A stretch of DNA of 64,000 nucleotides from Todiramphus chloris collaris (GCA_025345505.1 JANVCC010000076.1:8891156-8955155), one strand, 5' to 3'. Shown: positions 10,880 to 25,187, counted from the first letter of the stretch. The notes: generated from the sequence alone by a model not told the origin. Program-made: numbers and translations.

Positions 10880-13050
10880 ACCTCTCTCTGCCCTGGAATC
10901 TCAGTGTTGGCTTCGGTAAACTGCGAAGCTAGTTCAGGATCAAGCGTTCCTATGTCTTGGACCGGCTCTGGCGTTTCCATCTTGTGCGTGAGATGAGAGC
11001 TTGCAACTTTACTGGCTGTGCAGGGGAGGGACCGAGTGTCCTGCTGCAGTGCTCTGGGAGCTGGTGGTGAGCAGAGCAGCTTTGGGAGATGTTTGTGCTG
11101 CTGATGGTGGTGGAGGTTCACCCGGACATAACCCATCCCAGCGCTAGCGAGGCCTCTCAATGTGTAGCCTCTGAAAACACCCACATGTTTCTGTGAGGGT
11201 GTACAGCTGGAGAGCACTGGCTTGAGATCTGTCAGTAGTGATACTTTCTCTTCACAGAAGAATTTTTAACTTTCTTGGGCACCTTGGGCTTGAGAAAAAT
11301 GCTTTTTGAAGTGTAAGATGTGATCCTGATGCTGTGAAGCTTGCTGCTTGACAACCAGCGAGCAGAAGCTGGGATCCTTTTGGTGGACCACAGTGATCAA
11401 GTGTTAAGAGCACTGCTCTGAAAGTCTAGGGGGAGGTGTCGGTGTCAAGTCTTGGTAGTGCCCTGCTGTATGGTGATGTCAGGGTGAGCGTCTGACAAGC
11501 TGCAAAAATGACAAAGTACTCGTATCTTAAGAAATCCTTTATGAGCACTAAGTGGGAAGAAAGTGTTAATGGGGAAGAAGGGCAGTGGTGGTGTGGTAAG
11601 TGACCTGCTCTGTACTGTCACCGCTTGGGTGGTGTCAGTCCTGCTGATGTCCCATGACAGGACAGCTTTGTGGTTGCTGCAGTGGGGTGGTTTTTCACAT
11701 TCATGCTTGTTCCTGGTCCGCTGGCTGGTGAAAGAACTCCTGTGCCTATGGCTGTGCTTTGGAAAAAAAAAAAATCCATGGCTGCTTGCTCATGTTGGGC
11801 TGCCACTTGGGTGAAAAGGACCTTTGCAAGCAGTGTCTGTGTTTGTTTGGAGTGGCCTGGAGGAGTAGGTAGCCTGTCCTCGCTCCTAATGTCGTCTTAT
11901 TTAATGCCCCTTTCCTAGAAGGATCTTGCTTCACTAAGTGGAACCCCTCTAGGCCTGAGCCCCTCTTGGCCTGGGCTTCTCCATCCTTGCCAAGGGCTCT
12001 GGGGACCACTGGGATGACATCCTTTTCCCTGTGCTGCAAGGCAGGGGCAGCCTGGTGAAGCCCTGCAGTGTTTACTCAGCTTCTTACCTACGTGCGACAG
12101 AAATGGAGCAAGACACAAGCTCGGTGCGTGGAGAAAGCTCTCCCCACAGGAGATCTCTGTACTGCTGCGTGGAAGCTCCTCCCTTAAGAGGATTTAGTGG
12201 CTTTAATGATGCAGCTCATCTGGACTGTCTTGGTTCCTGTTATTGTCTCTATTTTAGTTCTCAGGGGACAGGCAGGTGTAGCGTGACCTACAACCATAAG
12301 CTGGCGTAGGAGATGCTCTAACAAGGCCCTCGTACATCTCCATGGACGTTTCCTACCCCTTGCTACCCAAGCCACTCTCTGCTGCAGATTCCATGAAGTG
12401 CTGGGGGAGGAGGTGTGTGAAATTCCTCATGTGGCTGTAGCTGAGGACAGGTTTTATCCCTCTCCTGTACTTCCAGGTCCTTGTGTCACTGCTGTAAAGC
12501 AGCAGGGGCCCATCCAGGTCTGCAGGCATTAATCCAGTAGATGTTTAAAAGGGAGAGGTTCAGGGGGGGGCTTGCAGACTTTTGGTAACTGCCAGTGCAT
12601 GCAGCACAGGCAACAGATGCTGCCACAAGGACCTCGGGCACCGATTGCATCAGCTCTGTTAAGGGAAAGCCAGGGTGGTGCTGGGAGGTAGACTATGCCC
12701 TGTGCTATCTCAAGGTGGTAATTATTGCTCTGCTTTAATGGTGCCTGTGCTGCAGGAGCCACTGTCGTGTCCTTTCTGTTTCTGCTTGCTGGTGAGTGGG
12801 AGGTGCCAGCATGGGTCTAGCAGGGCTCAGGCTATGGCTGAGTGGCTTGGAAGGGCTGTCACTGTTAGTGATGCTTCTAGTGAGCCTGTGCCACAAGGGA
12901 TTATTGGAGCCACAGTTCTTGCACTTATTCCTCAGTTTCCTCTTTGGAAAAACTTGTGTGCATAAAAATTATCTTCTTGGTGCCAGGAACACTGGAGTGC
13001 CTTAACATCACCTCTCTAAAATAGAAACACCACATCTGCATCCCCTTCTT

Positions 13051-13400
13051 AGAATCACAGAATCATTCTGGTTGGAAGAGATCTTTCAGATCGTTGAGTC
13101 CAACTATTAACCCAGCACTGCCAGGTCACTACTAAACCATGTCCCTCAGCACCACATCTATGTATCTTTGAAACCCCTCCAGGGATGGGGACTCTACCAC
13201 TGCCCTGGGCAGCCTGGGATGGGGTTTGACAACCATTTCGGGGAACAAAATTTTCCTCATGTCCAACCTAAACCTCCTCTGGCACAACATGAGGCTCTTG
13301 TCCTGTTGCTTGTTCCTTGGGAGAAGAAACCGATGCCACCTGGCTCCATCCTCCTTTCAGGGAGTTATTGAGAGCGAGGAGGTCTCCCTTCTTCCCCTTT
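13051..13400 (-). repeat. CR1 retrotransposon, intron 1
   Basis: It starts AGAATCACAGAATCATTCTG (reversed ATTCTATG-type terminus), followed by TTGGAAGAGATCTTTCAGAT and the CCTCTGGCACAACATGAGG segment, and is 5'-truncated near 13400. It belongs to a different CR1 subfamily from the copies at 31, 41 and 43 kb. Confidence 0.92.
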
Positions 13401-16400
13401 CCTGCCTTCATTTGTCTCTGAACATAGACTGTGACATCCTGGGATCTGGAGTCCTGCCCTGTGGTTGTCAGATTTGGTGGGCTAAGAACGAAACTGCTCT
13501 TGCACCAACACTTCTGTGGGAGGTGTGAGGGAATGGAGCTTTCCACGGGCAAATGATTAATGAGATGCACGTGAGAGGATGGCTGTGTGAGCCACCTTCC
13601 CTTTGGGAGCCGTGTGAAGAGCTGCAAATTGTTACCTAACCACCTCTGTCTCTGCCTGGCTTGTCTGAGGGAATGCAGTGGAGGAAAGGCTAAAAATTCC
13701 AGGCTCTACCTTGGCATGGCAAAAGGAGTAGCATGGGAGGCACAGCCAGTGCCAGCAGCTCCTTGACAGTTGTCTGGCTGTTTGCTGAGAGCTCTTGGGA
13801 CTGTGGGAGCTTGGAAACACTGAGGCAACTCTGAATGGCTGACTTGAACCTGGATGGGGGATAAGCAAACACAAGGAGTGTGCTGGAGATGGCTGGAGTC
13901 ATTGCTTGTGTGTGCTGACGGACTCGGAGCGAACTCGTTTTCTGGAAGAAAGATGAGGCATTACTGCGGGCAGCTCTGCAAAAGGAACTGCCTGGAAGGT
14001 GCCAGCAGAAAATGGGAATAAATCAGTAGCCTGTTGGGATGGGAAGCTACCAGCACAGGACCCTCATGTATGTCCTCTTGGATATGGTGGGGGTGGGGAA
14101 GCTAGGTGGGTTGGGGGCCAGAGAAAGGAAATACAGGGGAGAAACGGGAGGAGACTGAGCTGAAGATGAATGCTCTCCTGTGGGAAGAGGCACCTCCATG
14201 GGCTGTCTGGCTGACTGCTCTAGTTCTTTTATCTCCTTGATGGAGCCTCAGAACTGGGACAACACCATTTAAAAGCAAGTCAAATCAAAGCGTGGCACAG
14301 GAACTTAGGTTCTGAAACTTGTTGCTGAGGTAAGCGGCCTGTCTGCATTTAAGGAGCTCAGGAGCCGGGAAGGGCCAGCTCTCCTGTGCCACCAGGAGCC
14401 TTGCACATGGATGAAGGACTGCTGGCATTTTTAAGGATGTATCTGGGCTGCTGCTGTAGTTTCTCTTCAGTGCAGCCTTGAGCAAACAGGTGCATCACGA
14501 AAGCACTTTACCCTTTCCTGCGGAATTGTTGCTGAGCTGTAAGCAGATCGCTGATCTCTTCCAGTAGGATGATAATCCCATGGCCATGTGTACTGGAGAA
14601 ATGCTGATCTGGGATAAGCTGTATACATTGGTATATTCAGCCTCTGAGAGATTTGACATTATGTAATGGAGAGTTCCTCTCATAGGAAAAAAATAATTCT
14701 GCTTCAGTCAGAGGAAGGTGTCTTGGACACAAGCAAAAGAGGGGATGAGCTGTTAGAGCTCCAGCTATGCAGCTTGAGCCAAGCTGACCTTCCTGCAGCC
14801 AGAGTCTGAGGCTGTGCTTGGTCCCTTCTGCTGCTCCCCGTCTGTCGTCAGGGAGGCAGTTTTGGGAAAGAGGACCTACTTTACAGGGATTTGTATAGCA
14901 GGGCCTGAACGTGCTCTCAAGTAGTTTTATCTGCTAGGAAGGAGGGTTGTTTTTCAGAGCTGCCCTGTAGAAGGGGTTTACGGTTGCTGGATGTGGCTGT
15001 GTCATCCCCCAGCACCTTCCCTGGACCCTTACCTCCACTATCCACGTGGTTTCTGTGCCATTGCTGGGATGGGGTTGAGGGGCCACGTGGGAGCTCGGTA
15101 CTCTCAATTCCTTCCTCTATGGGAGAGGCTTTGTGCAGCAAATTGTCCACCTAGTTTTAAAAGCAACCCTCACCAGCACTCCCAATATCACTTGTGCCAG
15201 GCTGGCACAGGTTGGGCTGAATCTCCTGTAGGTGTCTGCATCAGGGTGCTGCAGGATCACACCCAGTGCCATGTTGGTGGTTCAGGGCTGCAGGAGTGGC
15301 ACAGGAGGTGCGTGTGGCAGTGACATCTCAGCACTTGGCTAGGCCTGTGAGGACTGCTGCCATCATCCCATAATATGCAAATTTGAAATGCCCAGAGGCA
15401 GCATATCTCCTATGATAGACAAGCAGTCTGAGTGGGAATTTCTTGTGAAGTCTGAATTAATTGGAAGAGTGCAGGGCTCTAGTTAGACCTTCCCAGGGAA
15501 GTTTCTGTACCTTTCCTGGCATTTCAGTTTCTAGGTGCTCTTGTCTTAGAGGCAAAAATATGCGTTGGGAATGCCTTGTTCTCTTCTTGCTTTATTTATT
15601 CCCCCCCTTACCCCCAATTTCTCCTTGGTCCTGCAACTGGCTTAGTTAGCATTACTTGGAATCTGTGTGGGTGGGATGTGGGTGAAGAGATATTCTGTGC
15701 TCAGTGATGGTTTTTCTGGACTTAGATCCGCAGAGCCAACATGCCTGCTTTCAGAAGGCACCACGCAGCTTGCTCTGCTCCCTCTCCTCCTTTCTGCTTG
15801 TAACCAAATAATTCGTGGCCTACGCTTTGCCTAGCAGGGTGCTGGTCTGGCTGGGGTGGGGATGGGACCCCATTCCCAGTGTTGCAGTGATGATCGTGTG
15901 CTGGTTCCGGGTATGGTTTTGTGGTGTGTCGCAATAGAAGCATCCTTTCGCCTGCTGTCACGCGTCTGCCCAGTGTGTCAGAAGGACTGAAGCCGCTGGG
16001 GATGAGTCAGTCTTGAGCAGCTTCGTTGGAACGTCCTCAACTTCCCAGGGTGCTTTACTGGGTAAACTGTGTCTCATCTCCCTTTGCTCCTATCCTTCCA
16101 TGTCTTGTGATCATGGATCTCAACTCCCTGCTTGTGATGGAGAACACCGTGCTGGGGTTGGATGGAGGAGGCTGCTGACCTGCAGGTTAACAAGGCTGTT
16201 TCCACCCTCCTATTTATTACCTTGGGTTTTGCACAAGCAGAAATGGGAATTCTTTTGCAGCATCTGTGTGTTGGATGCTTGAAGAAAATGGGGCTTAAAA
16301 GGCAGGCAGTGGTTCTAACAGTGCTCATGTCTGAAGCCTCTTCTGAGGAAGCAAGGGGGGTGGGAAACCCCAACCAGATAAACCCAGCTGCCTGGATGGA

Positions 16401-18356
16401 CTTTCCCAAATTAAACAGCCTAAGAAGTTGCTGGGCTCTTCTTTGCATTCAGGTCCCTTTCTCCTGAAGGTTTGCAGAGACACTGCACACGGAATAACTA
16501 AAGAGCCTCCTGAGTTATGCAGTAAATCCCAAAGGAAGCTCTAATTAGAGAGGGCTTCTGCTCAGCAGCTGCTGTGCAGGACAGCACTGGACCACGGTGG
16601 CATGGAGAAGCCCTGGTGAGCCACATGAAGTCAGGCAGAGGCACAGCCCCTCCTTCTCCTGCTCCCAAAGGATCTGCTGCACATCCCTCGGCATGCTGCA
16701 CAGGAGTCAGGGGGAGACTGCAGGCACAGCAGAGGTCCCTGGAGCCTGGGGGTGAGGGGCAGTAGAGCCCTGTGGGTCAAGGCAGACTTGCAAATGAGCC
16801 CCAGCCCCTCTGCGTGACCTTCTGCAGGAGGTGGCTGTTCTCCATGTGCAGATCTCAGCAGGTCCCTCCTACCAGATCTTCCAAGGGTGATGATGCTTTG
16901 TCTGAGTGCAGGCAAAATGGGGGTGGTTGTGCCTGCTTCCCTAGAACTGGGAGGTGATACCCACTGCTGCTGGTGCCTCTCCTGTGTGAAGTGAGGGGAC
17001 CTGACAGGTCAGAGTTTCCACCGTCCCCTGCTTCTGGGGGCAGATGGTGTGACTCACAGCTTTCTGGAACAAAACCGAGGTGATCAAAATGTTGTTGCCA
17101 AAATTGTGTGGAACTTTCTTAATGTCAGAAGTGTCATCGAGCTGGTTGCTGCCTCATCAGAAGAGGCTATTCCAGGAAGCAGCAAGCTGCTGTAACGCCC
17201 GAGTCCAAGCCATCAAAAGCTCCTTTGATTTGACACCTCTGTCCGGCTGGTGCTCTCGGAGCCTGGGTGTTTCTGCACTCCCCATCCCTTGCACTGCAGC
17301 TTTGGAGGCCGTTGCAGTGGTGGTTTAAACTCAGTGCTGTAGGAAAGCAGTAAGTTCTTGCTTTGTGTAGCTCCAGGCAGATGGGAAACCTCTTCCTAGC
17401 CCAGCTGTCAGCTACGAGCAAGGCTCAGCAGTGCGTGTACAAGGAGATGGCCGCACACCCGCTGTTGTCCCGTGGGAACCTCAACAGTTGCTCCTTGTTT
17501 GCTTAGAAGAGAGAGATGAGGTGGCCTTGGCCGCAGGGTGTTTGCTGTCAGGAGGAGCTAGACAGGCATGACATCCCTTCACTTGAATTTGATGTCGTTA
17601 GTAAGTTTGGCTTGATTAAAAATTGTAGAACTGATGCGAAGTAGAAATGGTCTTTGGTGAGCAGGGCTGCGGTGGGAAGAGCACAATGTGGTGGGACAGA
17701 GGCAAGAAAGAAAACCAATGTATCTGCAGCCCTGTTAAAAAGTAATCTTAGCCCTAGTCATGATTTACTGATTAAAGATGATTTGGTCCTGGTTTTTTTT
17801 CTTCTCACACCTCCCTCACCCTGGCTGAAGTGGGAGCATTTATCTCTGCACTGAGGCTTATCTGATATTTATAAATAGGATACTCTGGATAAAAGTTCTT
17901 TCTTTTTAAAATGAATGCCTCTGTAATAGGTTTTTTTTTCCCCTCCATCTCATTCTTCTAGCATTGCTTCATCAAATAGTCTCCTGAAATATTTGTGCTC
18001 TAAATTTAGAAAAGGAGGCCCCTCAAAGAAGTGTAAAAGGCCACCCAGCCTCCCTTGGTTCAGGTTCAGCAGAGCCCCTTTTCCAGACTGCCATGGGTAG
18101 GACTGCAGACTCCAAGGAGGCCCCTCCTTCCTCCGCAAGCTTTTCAAAGCCTTGCTGTCTATTTTAACTGCCAAATTCCTCGGGAACGTGTCTGTCCATA
18201 TGTCTGTTCCTCTTGGCTTGAAGCAGCCCTGTCCATAACCTATGCATGTGAGTGCCTGGAAGGGTGGATTGAGTCTTTTCCTTTTTTTTTTTCTGGCTGG
18301 TGGAAGGGTGATCTTATCTGCAGGTGGCAGTTCTATAATTGAGTAATGTTCTCACA

Positions 18357-18384
18357 TTGCTCCAATTAAGTTGCTCCAATTAAA
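18357..18384. repeat. 14 bp tandem duplication with CAATTA cores, intron 1
   Basis: TTGCTCCAATTAAG is followed directly by TTGCTCCAATTAAA. Each unit has a homeodomain-type ATTA core. Confidence 0.8.
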
Positions 18385-18863
18385 TGTGCTGGGATTACTG
18401 GCCTGGTAATGTGGCAGTCAGCAGGGTATCACAGTCTGCCCCGGCCTCCAGGAACAGCTTCGCTGAAAGGAAAGCAAAAGGTTTTGAGCATCTTTTCCAG
18501 CTGGCTCAGTGCTTTCTAGAGGCCCCCTCTGGTTTTCCAGCTGTGTCTGCTGAGATTTCTTATTGTGGCATTTCACTTCCTAAAACTCTGAGGTTGGGCT
18601 CAAAGCAGCTTCATCGCAGCTTCTGCTGTGTTCTTGCTCCTCACAGTGCTGCCCTTTCCTGCTGTACAATGCAGCTTGCTTTTCCATGTTCTTCCTTCTG
18701 TGGGGAGAGCTTGGTAAGAGGAGATTCCAAGAAGAGTCTCCAAAGGAGACTGCTCTGCGAAGGTGGAAGGAAAAAGTGCGAGACTGTGCTGCCATACATC
18801 TTGGAAACTGTTTCAGGAGCAAAGCATGACATTGCTTCTGAACTGCACCCTTGGAGGGATCGG

Positions 18864-18941
18864 ATCATAGAACCCTTTCAGTTGGAAAAGACCTTGCAGA
18901 TCAGAGTCCAACCATTAACCCTGCGCCACCAAGCCCAACAC
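18864..18941 (-). repeat. Short CR1 fragment, intron 1
   Basis: ATCATAGAACCCTTTCAGTT, then AAAGACCTTGCAGATC, is a reversed CR1 3' end. Confidence 0.75.
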
Positions 18942-19959
18942 CAGTGGTTTGGCTGTTGCGGCCAAGTGCTGCCAGTTACAAATGTGAAACTGTTTGCATT
19001 ATTCACACGGATACTGGAGGGAGGAAACGTGGTTCTAGGTGGGTATTTTTGAGTAGAAGGGAATGACTCCAAACATGAGCTCTAAACTCTTGTAACTTTG
19101 GGCTTTTCTTTTCCCCTTGCCCTCTCTAATTTTGGAAGGAGGGACTGCTTGAGACAGAGTCCTTCCTCTGAAGCTTTTTATAACTCCATCTTTCTCTTTT
19201 CCTTCTCTCCCGCTGGTAGTGTCAAGTGGTACGTGTGGTGTGAAACTCAGGATGTTGTGTAATGCTCATCCTCAGACTGTCTCTGACAGTGCTCATCTCG
19301 CCAGCAGCCAGACTTGGCTGCGGTGGGGCATGAGGTCTTGTGTCACCCTGGGACGTTCCGATGGGACTCAGCTCCTCCTGGGGCAGAGGCCACGTCCGGC
19401 AGTAACCTTTCATGACTGTAATCTTTCTTGACCGTAGCCTTTCATGACGGAGTCACTGCTGTTGTGGAATGGCTCTGTACCATTGAGTTTGGAGACTCCT
19501 GGCTTAGATGTTCCTGTCTAGCGGGTCAGTTGCCCCAGGCACACAGGCAGCTGGTAAATGGTGACAAAATTTCCCAAGATCACAAATAGCAAAGGTACTG
19601 TTTCTGTGAACAGACCAAAAGATGCACCCTTTTGTGGGCTGAGGCACTTCTATGCCAGTAGGACTTTGGTGACTTCATTGTCATGCTGGGTCTGTAGTAG
19701 TCTTCCAGCTCTGCTTTTATCTGTGGGGATAAAAGGTTAAAACCTCTGCTTCCTGAGATCAGTGCCTTGCTATCAGCAAAGGATCTGATCCAAAGCATGT
19801 TAAAGTAGACCAATAGCCTGTCTTGTCTGTTGTTACAGAAAGCTGGCTTAATGCTAAAGCTTCACAATCATTTGGAATAACAAGGGAGAGTGCTCTCCTC
19901 TGTTTGCTTTGTGATAATTTGGGGAGAATCCTGGTGCTAGGTAATGCTTCTGTTCTTCA

Positions 19960-20349
19960 GTGGGCTGGTCCAGTGGCTGAGAGACTTGGGTCTGTTGAGC
20001 CTGGGAAGACCTTATAGGGGCCTTCCAGTACCTGAAGGGGTCCTACAGGAAAGCTGGAGAGGCCCTTTTATAATGGCTTGTAAGGATAGGACAAGGGGCA
20101 ATGGTTTTAAACTAGAGCAGGGTAGATTTAGATTGGACATTAAGAAGTAGCTCTTTATTATGAGGGTGGTGAGACACCGGAATGGTTTGCCCAGGGAGGT
20201 GGTAGACACCTCATTCCTAGAAGTGTCTGAGACTAGGCTGGATGAGGCTCTGAGCAACCTGGTCTGGTGGGATTTGCCCCCCAACCCCCCATGGCAGAGG
20301 GGGTTAGAACTAGGGGATCTTTAAGGTCCTTTCCATGTCGTTCTATGGC
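19960..20349 (+). repeat. CR1 retrotransposon, intron 1
   Basis: From TTGAGCCTGGGAAGACC through TAGGACAAGGGGCAATGG and GGTTTGCCCAGGGAGGTGG to GGTCCTTTCCATGTCGTTCT. It is a + strand CR1 3' region with moderate divergence. Confidence 0.9.
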
Positions 20350-22271
20350 CCACCAGCAGTGTGGGACTGCAGTGCTCTGATGAGCACTTGGCTAGCTTGG
20401 CAGGGTGTGCAAGCACCTCTGCAGCCTTAGTCTGGGGAGTGCTTGTCCTCCTACGCTCTAGTGCTTGGCTTCCAGCCTGCTGTTGCTGGGAATGGTGCTG
20501 GATAAGCCCAGCTGGGCCCAGCTTCCATTCCACGCTGGGTGCTGGTGCCCAGGCTCTGCTCAGCCCCATCCACATGTCTATGGAGCAGAGGTGTCTGTCC
20601 CAGGACTGCACAAGCAGAGGGGAGATGGAGAGAGAAGGTGTTTAATTGCTGTTCAATTTGTTAAGCTGGGGAAACCTTCCTGCCCTTGAAGTAAAACCAA
20701 TCCCTCTGCACCTTCACTACAGCTTTGCTAATTCCTGGAAAGAACCAAAAAGAATAGGAAACCTCATTTTCCAGTCCAGGCAGATGCTGTAACTTCCCAG
20801 AAACATGCTTGGCTTGGGTGTGCTGAATCTAAACACCCACTAGTTATCTGCCCTAGCATCTGAGAAAATGGAAGTAACTGAAAACCAGTTTGTTTTAAAA
20901 AGGAACTTGACAGTAGAAAGTCCTCGACCTTGACCTCTATGAGAGGAGGTGGCGGAAAAGATAAAAATCAGTTATACTACCTGGTTCCTACTTCAGACTG
21001 GCAATCTCTGGTGCTCTCTCATAAGATAGAGGAGAGAGGTGGGGAGGAAAAAAAAAAAAAGGCAACAGGTTGCATTAAATTTTAGTCCCTGAGTGGACTG
21101 TGGTAGCCTTTGGGAGCTTTGGCAGGGAGGGAAGGCTGCTGGGTCTCAGGAAAGTATCTTCAAGCCAAGTGAGGAGAGATATTGAGCAACTCCATGGAGG
21201 AGGGGTTTTTTTCCCTAACCTCCAAGGCGTTCCTTTCATGAGAAGGGAGGCTGGTGAGTCTGTCCTGTGCGTGTACTTGCACCGGGGATTTCCAGGCTGA
21301 TAAGTCTGATGGCGAATGCTTGGCAGCATCCTTTGCCAGCTGCAGAGCCAGGCCAGGGAAAGCAGGATGCTGCTGCCCACCCTGCTCCACTCTGGGGTGC
21401 AATTCCTGCTCACGGGCCCTGCTTTTGCAGGATAGGTGTGGCGCAAGCCAGCATGGGGAATGCTTGCAGGGGGCATTCATTTTGGAGATGAAATTTTTCA
21501 GCCTAATAGATCCAAGTGCAGAAAACAAAGCTGAGCTGGTCTTGTTTTTGGAGCTATGAAAGAGTCAAGTCACAGAGTTGCCTGACCAGTTTTGTGAAAG
21601 CTGTGCATTTTTTTTTCCTGCACTGTGTGCTGATTTTTAGTCAGCGTGGGGACCTCTTTCTGGAGCTTACCTGCAGCCTTTGTTGTACAAATAACACTGT
21701 AGTATGTGGGAATTAAAAAAAAAAAAAATCCACTAAGCTGTACTTTTGGCTTTTTCTTCTGTCTGCTATTTCTGGTAAGGTTTGTTGGTTGTTTTTGGTG
21801 GTTTTTTTAGGAGAGGAGAAACAAGTGACTTCTGGGACAGGTTACAGTTTCTGGGCTGTTGGGATTTTTCTTTTTTTTCCCTGCAGTTTTTTTGGCAGAG
21901 CTGTGTCTCTGATCTTGCTGAATGGAAAGTTTTGCTTAAAGTGGGGAAATGCTGTCCTGCGAATTCCGTCGTGCTGTGCAAGCATGAGTGTATAGACTGC
22001 AAATAGCAAAGAAACTTCTCAATTTGCCAGCTGTAGGGACTAAAGATCTACGGTCTGCTGCTATCACTCTGCTTAGAACTCAAACCATCTCCTTGATCTT
22101 GAAGGCGACTGCTTCTATTTAACATAAGAAGCAACAGTGTCTAGAGAAGATGGAGTAAGTCTGTTCTGAATACCTTCTTTTCTTCCCTTCTGTTTCCAGA
22201 GTTTGCATTACGCAGAAATACAGTTTCTCTACCTTGTGCTTCGTTCAAAAAGAAGCTGTGGCTGAATCAGT

Positions 22272-22303
22272 GACATACACACACATATATATCTATATAT
22301 ATG
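22272..22303. repeat. CA/TA microsatellite, intron 1
   Basis: A short ACAC stretch passes into ATATAT with one interruption (ATCTAT). Confidence 0.85.
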
Positions 22304-24857
22304 AAAACAATCTCTATGTCCGCGTGTGATCTGCTAGAGAGGGTAACCCTAATTAGCAGCCTTCATTTTTAGGACCCAGCTTCTTCCTTAATCCTTCCAT
22401 TGTCACTTTTGAAGAGATGTTGTTTTGAAAATCTCTGGGACAAACAAGATTTTGTTGCTGTTTTTCAAGGTCATTACACAGCCGGTATTATCTTGGTGGA
22501 GCTTAAGGAAAAGTTCAGTGAATTCATTGGCTCTGGGGCTATTTGCTTGCCAGAGACAAGATGTACTTCTCAGGTGTGATAAAAGTCCAAGGCCTTTTGA
22601 CTGTAAACGTCAACAAGATGAATTCCTCAGGGGATTCTTTGTGGGTTAATGTGGCTGTAACTTGCAGCCTCTGCCCTGAGGGCACTGCTGTACCTGGTTA
22701 CCAGAAGACTTAGTAACCCTGTCATTGTTCATTAACTGGTACTGTTGTGGGAAGCTGTCTTGTCTCATCTCTGATGATCAGGAGACCTTCTGGTTGCCAA
22801 GCGCTTGTTCTTCATGTGCTTTGGTGAAGTATTCCCAGTAGTTGGACTTCGTGGTGCAAGGGACCAAAATCCTGTGAAAGATGGATTGGTTTCGTCACCT
22901 GATGTTAAAGATTCTGGCTTTCTGGGCTCCCCCTTTCTCAGCCTCTCCTGTGCGCGTGTTTCTGACTTGGAGCTGGAAGAAGAGACCAGTAGTGAGCAAC
23001 TTCTGATCCCCGGCTAGCTTCTGTGGGTCTCTGTCTTGGTACATGGCTGACCTACTTCTGGTTTCTGGAGTGGGTTAATACTGAAAAAAGTAACTGCACT
23101 GGACTTCAAAATGGCCTTAACCTTGTGCAAATTAGCATGCAGATAAACATCTTTATGGGACCAGCGGCTTGCTGATCCTCTTCTGGGAACAGGTACTAGT
23201 TGCTTTGGTCAGAGGGAGCCAGTTCTGTGACCCGAGTACATCAGTGGGAGCTCCTCCGTCTCCAGGGCTTCTTGGTCAATCTGTCTAAAATGAGCCCAGA
23301 TAACCTTGATTATTGTTGTGTTTTGAAGACAGGGAGGTAAGACCAGATCAGGGAGAGTTGTGGAGATTTTTTCAAAGCCCACCCTGGTAATAGCATCTTG
23401 AGGGAAATAACCTCTTGTGATGTATAAGGCTTGGGTAGATACAGGTAAGGTGGTGCTTGCAATGCTCACGATCAGCTGAGGCTGCTTTGGAGGTTGCTTC
23501 AGTGGACTGGCTGAATTTTCCTACAACTATCCCACCTGCTACATCAGATGTAAAGTGTAGAGGAGCAGGAACTTCAGAGTACACTGCAGAACCTTCGTTC
23601 ACAGCCCTGGCTGCTGCATCTTTGTGTCTGTCGAGTTAGAAGCTTCTCCTTTGACAGGCAGGAGGGGTAGCAGAAATGAGCTGGTGTTCCAGTCATATGG
23701 GATATTTGAGGTGTCTGTCAAGGAAGCAAGGGGAATAGTTGCTGTAAAACCAATTTTGGTGCTGGTCTGACCTGGTAAAAGCTTGTAGCAGCACATCCTG
23801 TAGGGTCTGCCTTTGCTTTACATCCCCTGCCTGGGCTTAGAGCCTGAGAAAGAGGCTCTGTGGGAGAGGGGACAGCATCTTCTAGGCCATGAAGATGTGT
23901 TCGAGTGTGAACCCTCTTCTACTTGACTTGAAATACCGGGGCTGACCTTCAGAGCTCATTGCTCTTGGCGGCACACGTGCTCCTCGAGGGTTTGCGGGAC
24001 CTTTGCACTTGCTTGTAAATGCACTGAAGTGGTGATTTCCACAACTGATCTGCTCTGGTTTGTGTGGAGGTTGTTCCTGCTTGTCTCCTCCCCTTTCAGC
24101 ACTCTTGTAACTGTGCCCCTTATTTGTGCTGTACAGTAACTTGGCAGCTGAGGTGCTTCAGCTGCCAGAGCTCACCAGGAAGAAACCCACGTGGCAAGAG
24201 GAAGGCTGAGCTCTTACCAGCAGAGCTGCACGGCACAAGCACGTGCAGCGTGAGCCAAAGCCGAGCACCAGAAACATGAGCGAGCATCAGACATGCAGCA
24301 CTTGCTCCATGGAGGGAGTACAGGATCTGGTTTGAGGGAGTAGAATAACAATTAAAAATTAACTTGGCCTCTCTGCCCCTCGACTGATGTGGTTACAGCG
24401 CTGTGCATGAGTGTTTCCCCTGTGGTAGGACCCGGAGGCAGAGGTGTTCAGCTCTCCCCGTGTTGCCTGGCCTTCACCACGGTCACCTTTTGAGGGACCG
24501 GGGCTGGCCGTATTGCAGACTCCCATGACAAAAATAATCTTGGAGCCGTGATGGGACTCCTGCTGTCACTGACAAAGCAGGCCTCTGTCTGCCTCTCCTC
24601 AGACACGTGTCCTGGATTTTGTGCTCCACATACCGGTCTCTCTGTCATCGCTGTGGCTGGGAGAGTGACAAGCCTGAGAGCTGGAGGTAGTGGAGGGGAC
24701 AAAAAGCCATCCTGTGGTGATGGTGTAGCAGCACTCGTCCCATTTTTCCTTCATGGGGAACCCTAGATTAATTTCTGCCTGCCTGGTTGCAATAACCCCA
24801 AGCCCCTGCTTCCAAACCTGACCCATCTCAAATTGTCTTGAGCTGCTGCCTGTTCTA

Positions 24858-24892
24858 CGTTGGTAGTTGGTAGTTCAGCGTTGGTAGTTCAG
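24858..24892. repeat. 13-14 bp tandem repeat, intron 1
   Basis: GTTGGTAGTTCAG occurs at 24866 and 24880, preceded by a partial unit. Confidence 0.75.
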
Positions 24893-25187
24893 TGCACTGT
24901 TTGGGAGGTAAGGCTTTGAGGGGTGTACACTGAACAAACCCAATTAATCTCAGAGGGACAGCAGAAGAATTGGGAAAATCTGTCAGTGTTTCAGTGTGTG
25001 GAGCCCTAAAGTATCTCAAAAGCTCAAAGCAAAAATCTGTTTCCCTTTCGGCTTGAAAACTGTGCTTTGAATGAAGATGATATACCTTTAACAAATAGCT
25101 AGAAGAGCCCTGAAAGCAATCTTTTACTCATCACCTCAGGCGTGTCTTCTTCCACACCATCTCATCTCAACTTTCTCAACGAATTAA

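Noticed and set aside
18384-19052. 222-codon + strand frame in intron 1
   Set aside because: Its last part is read from an antisense CR1 fragment, there is no recognisable domain, and no transcript signals surround it. Most likely chance.
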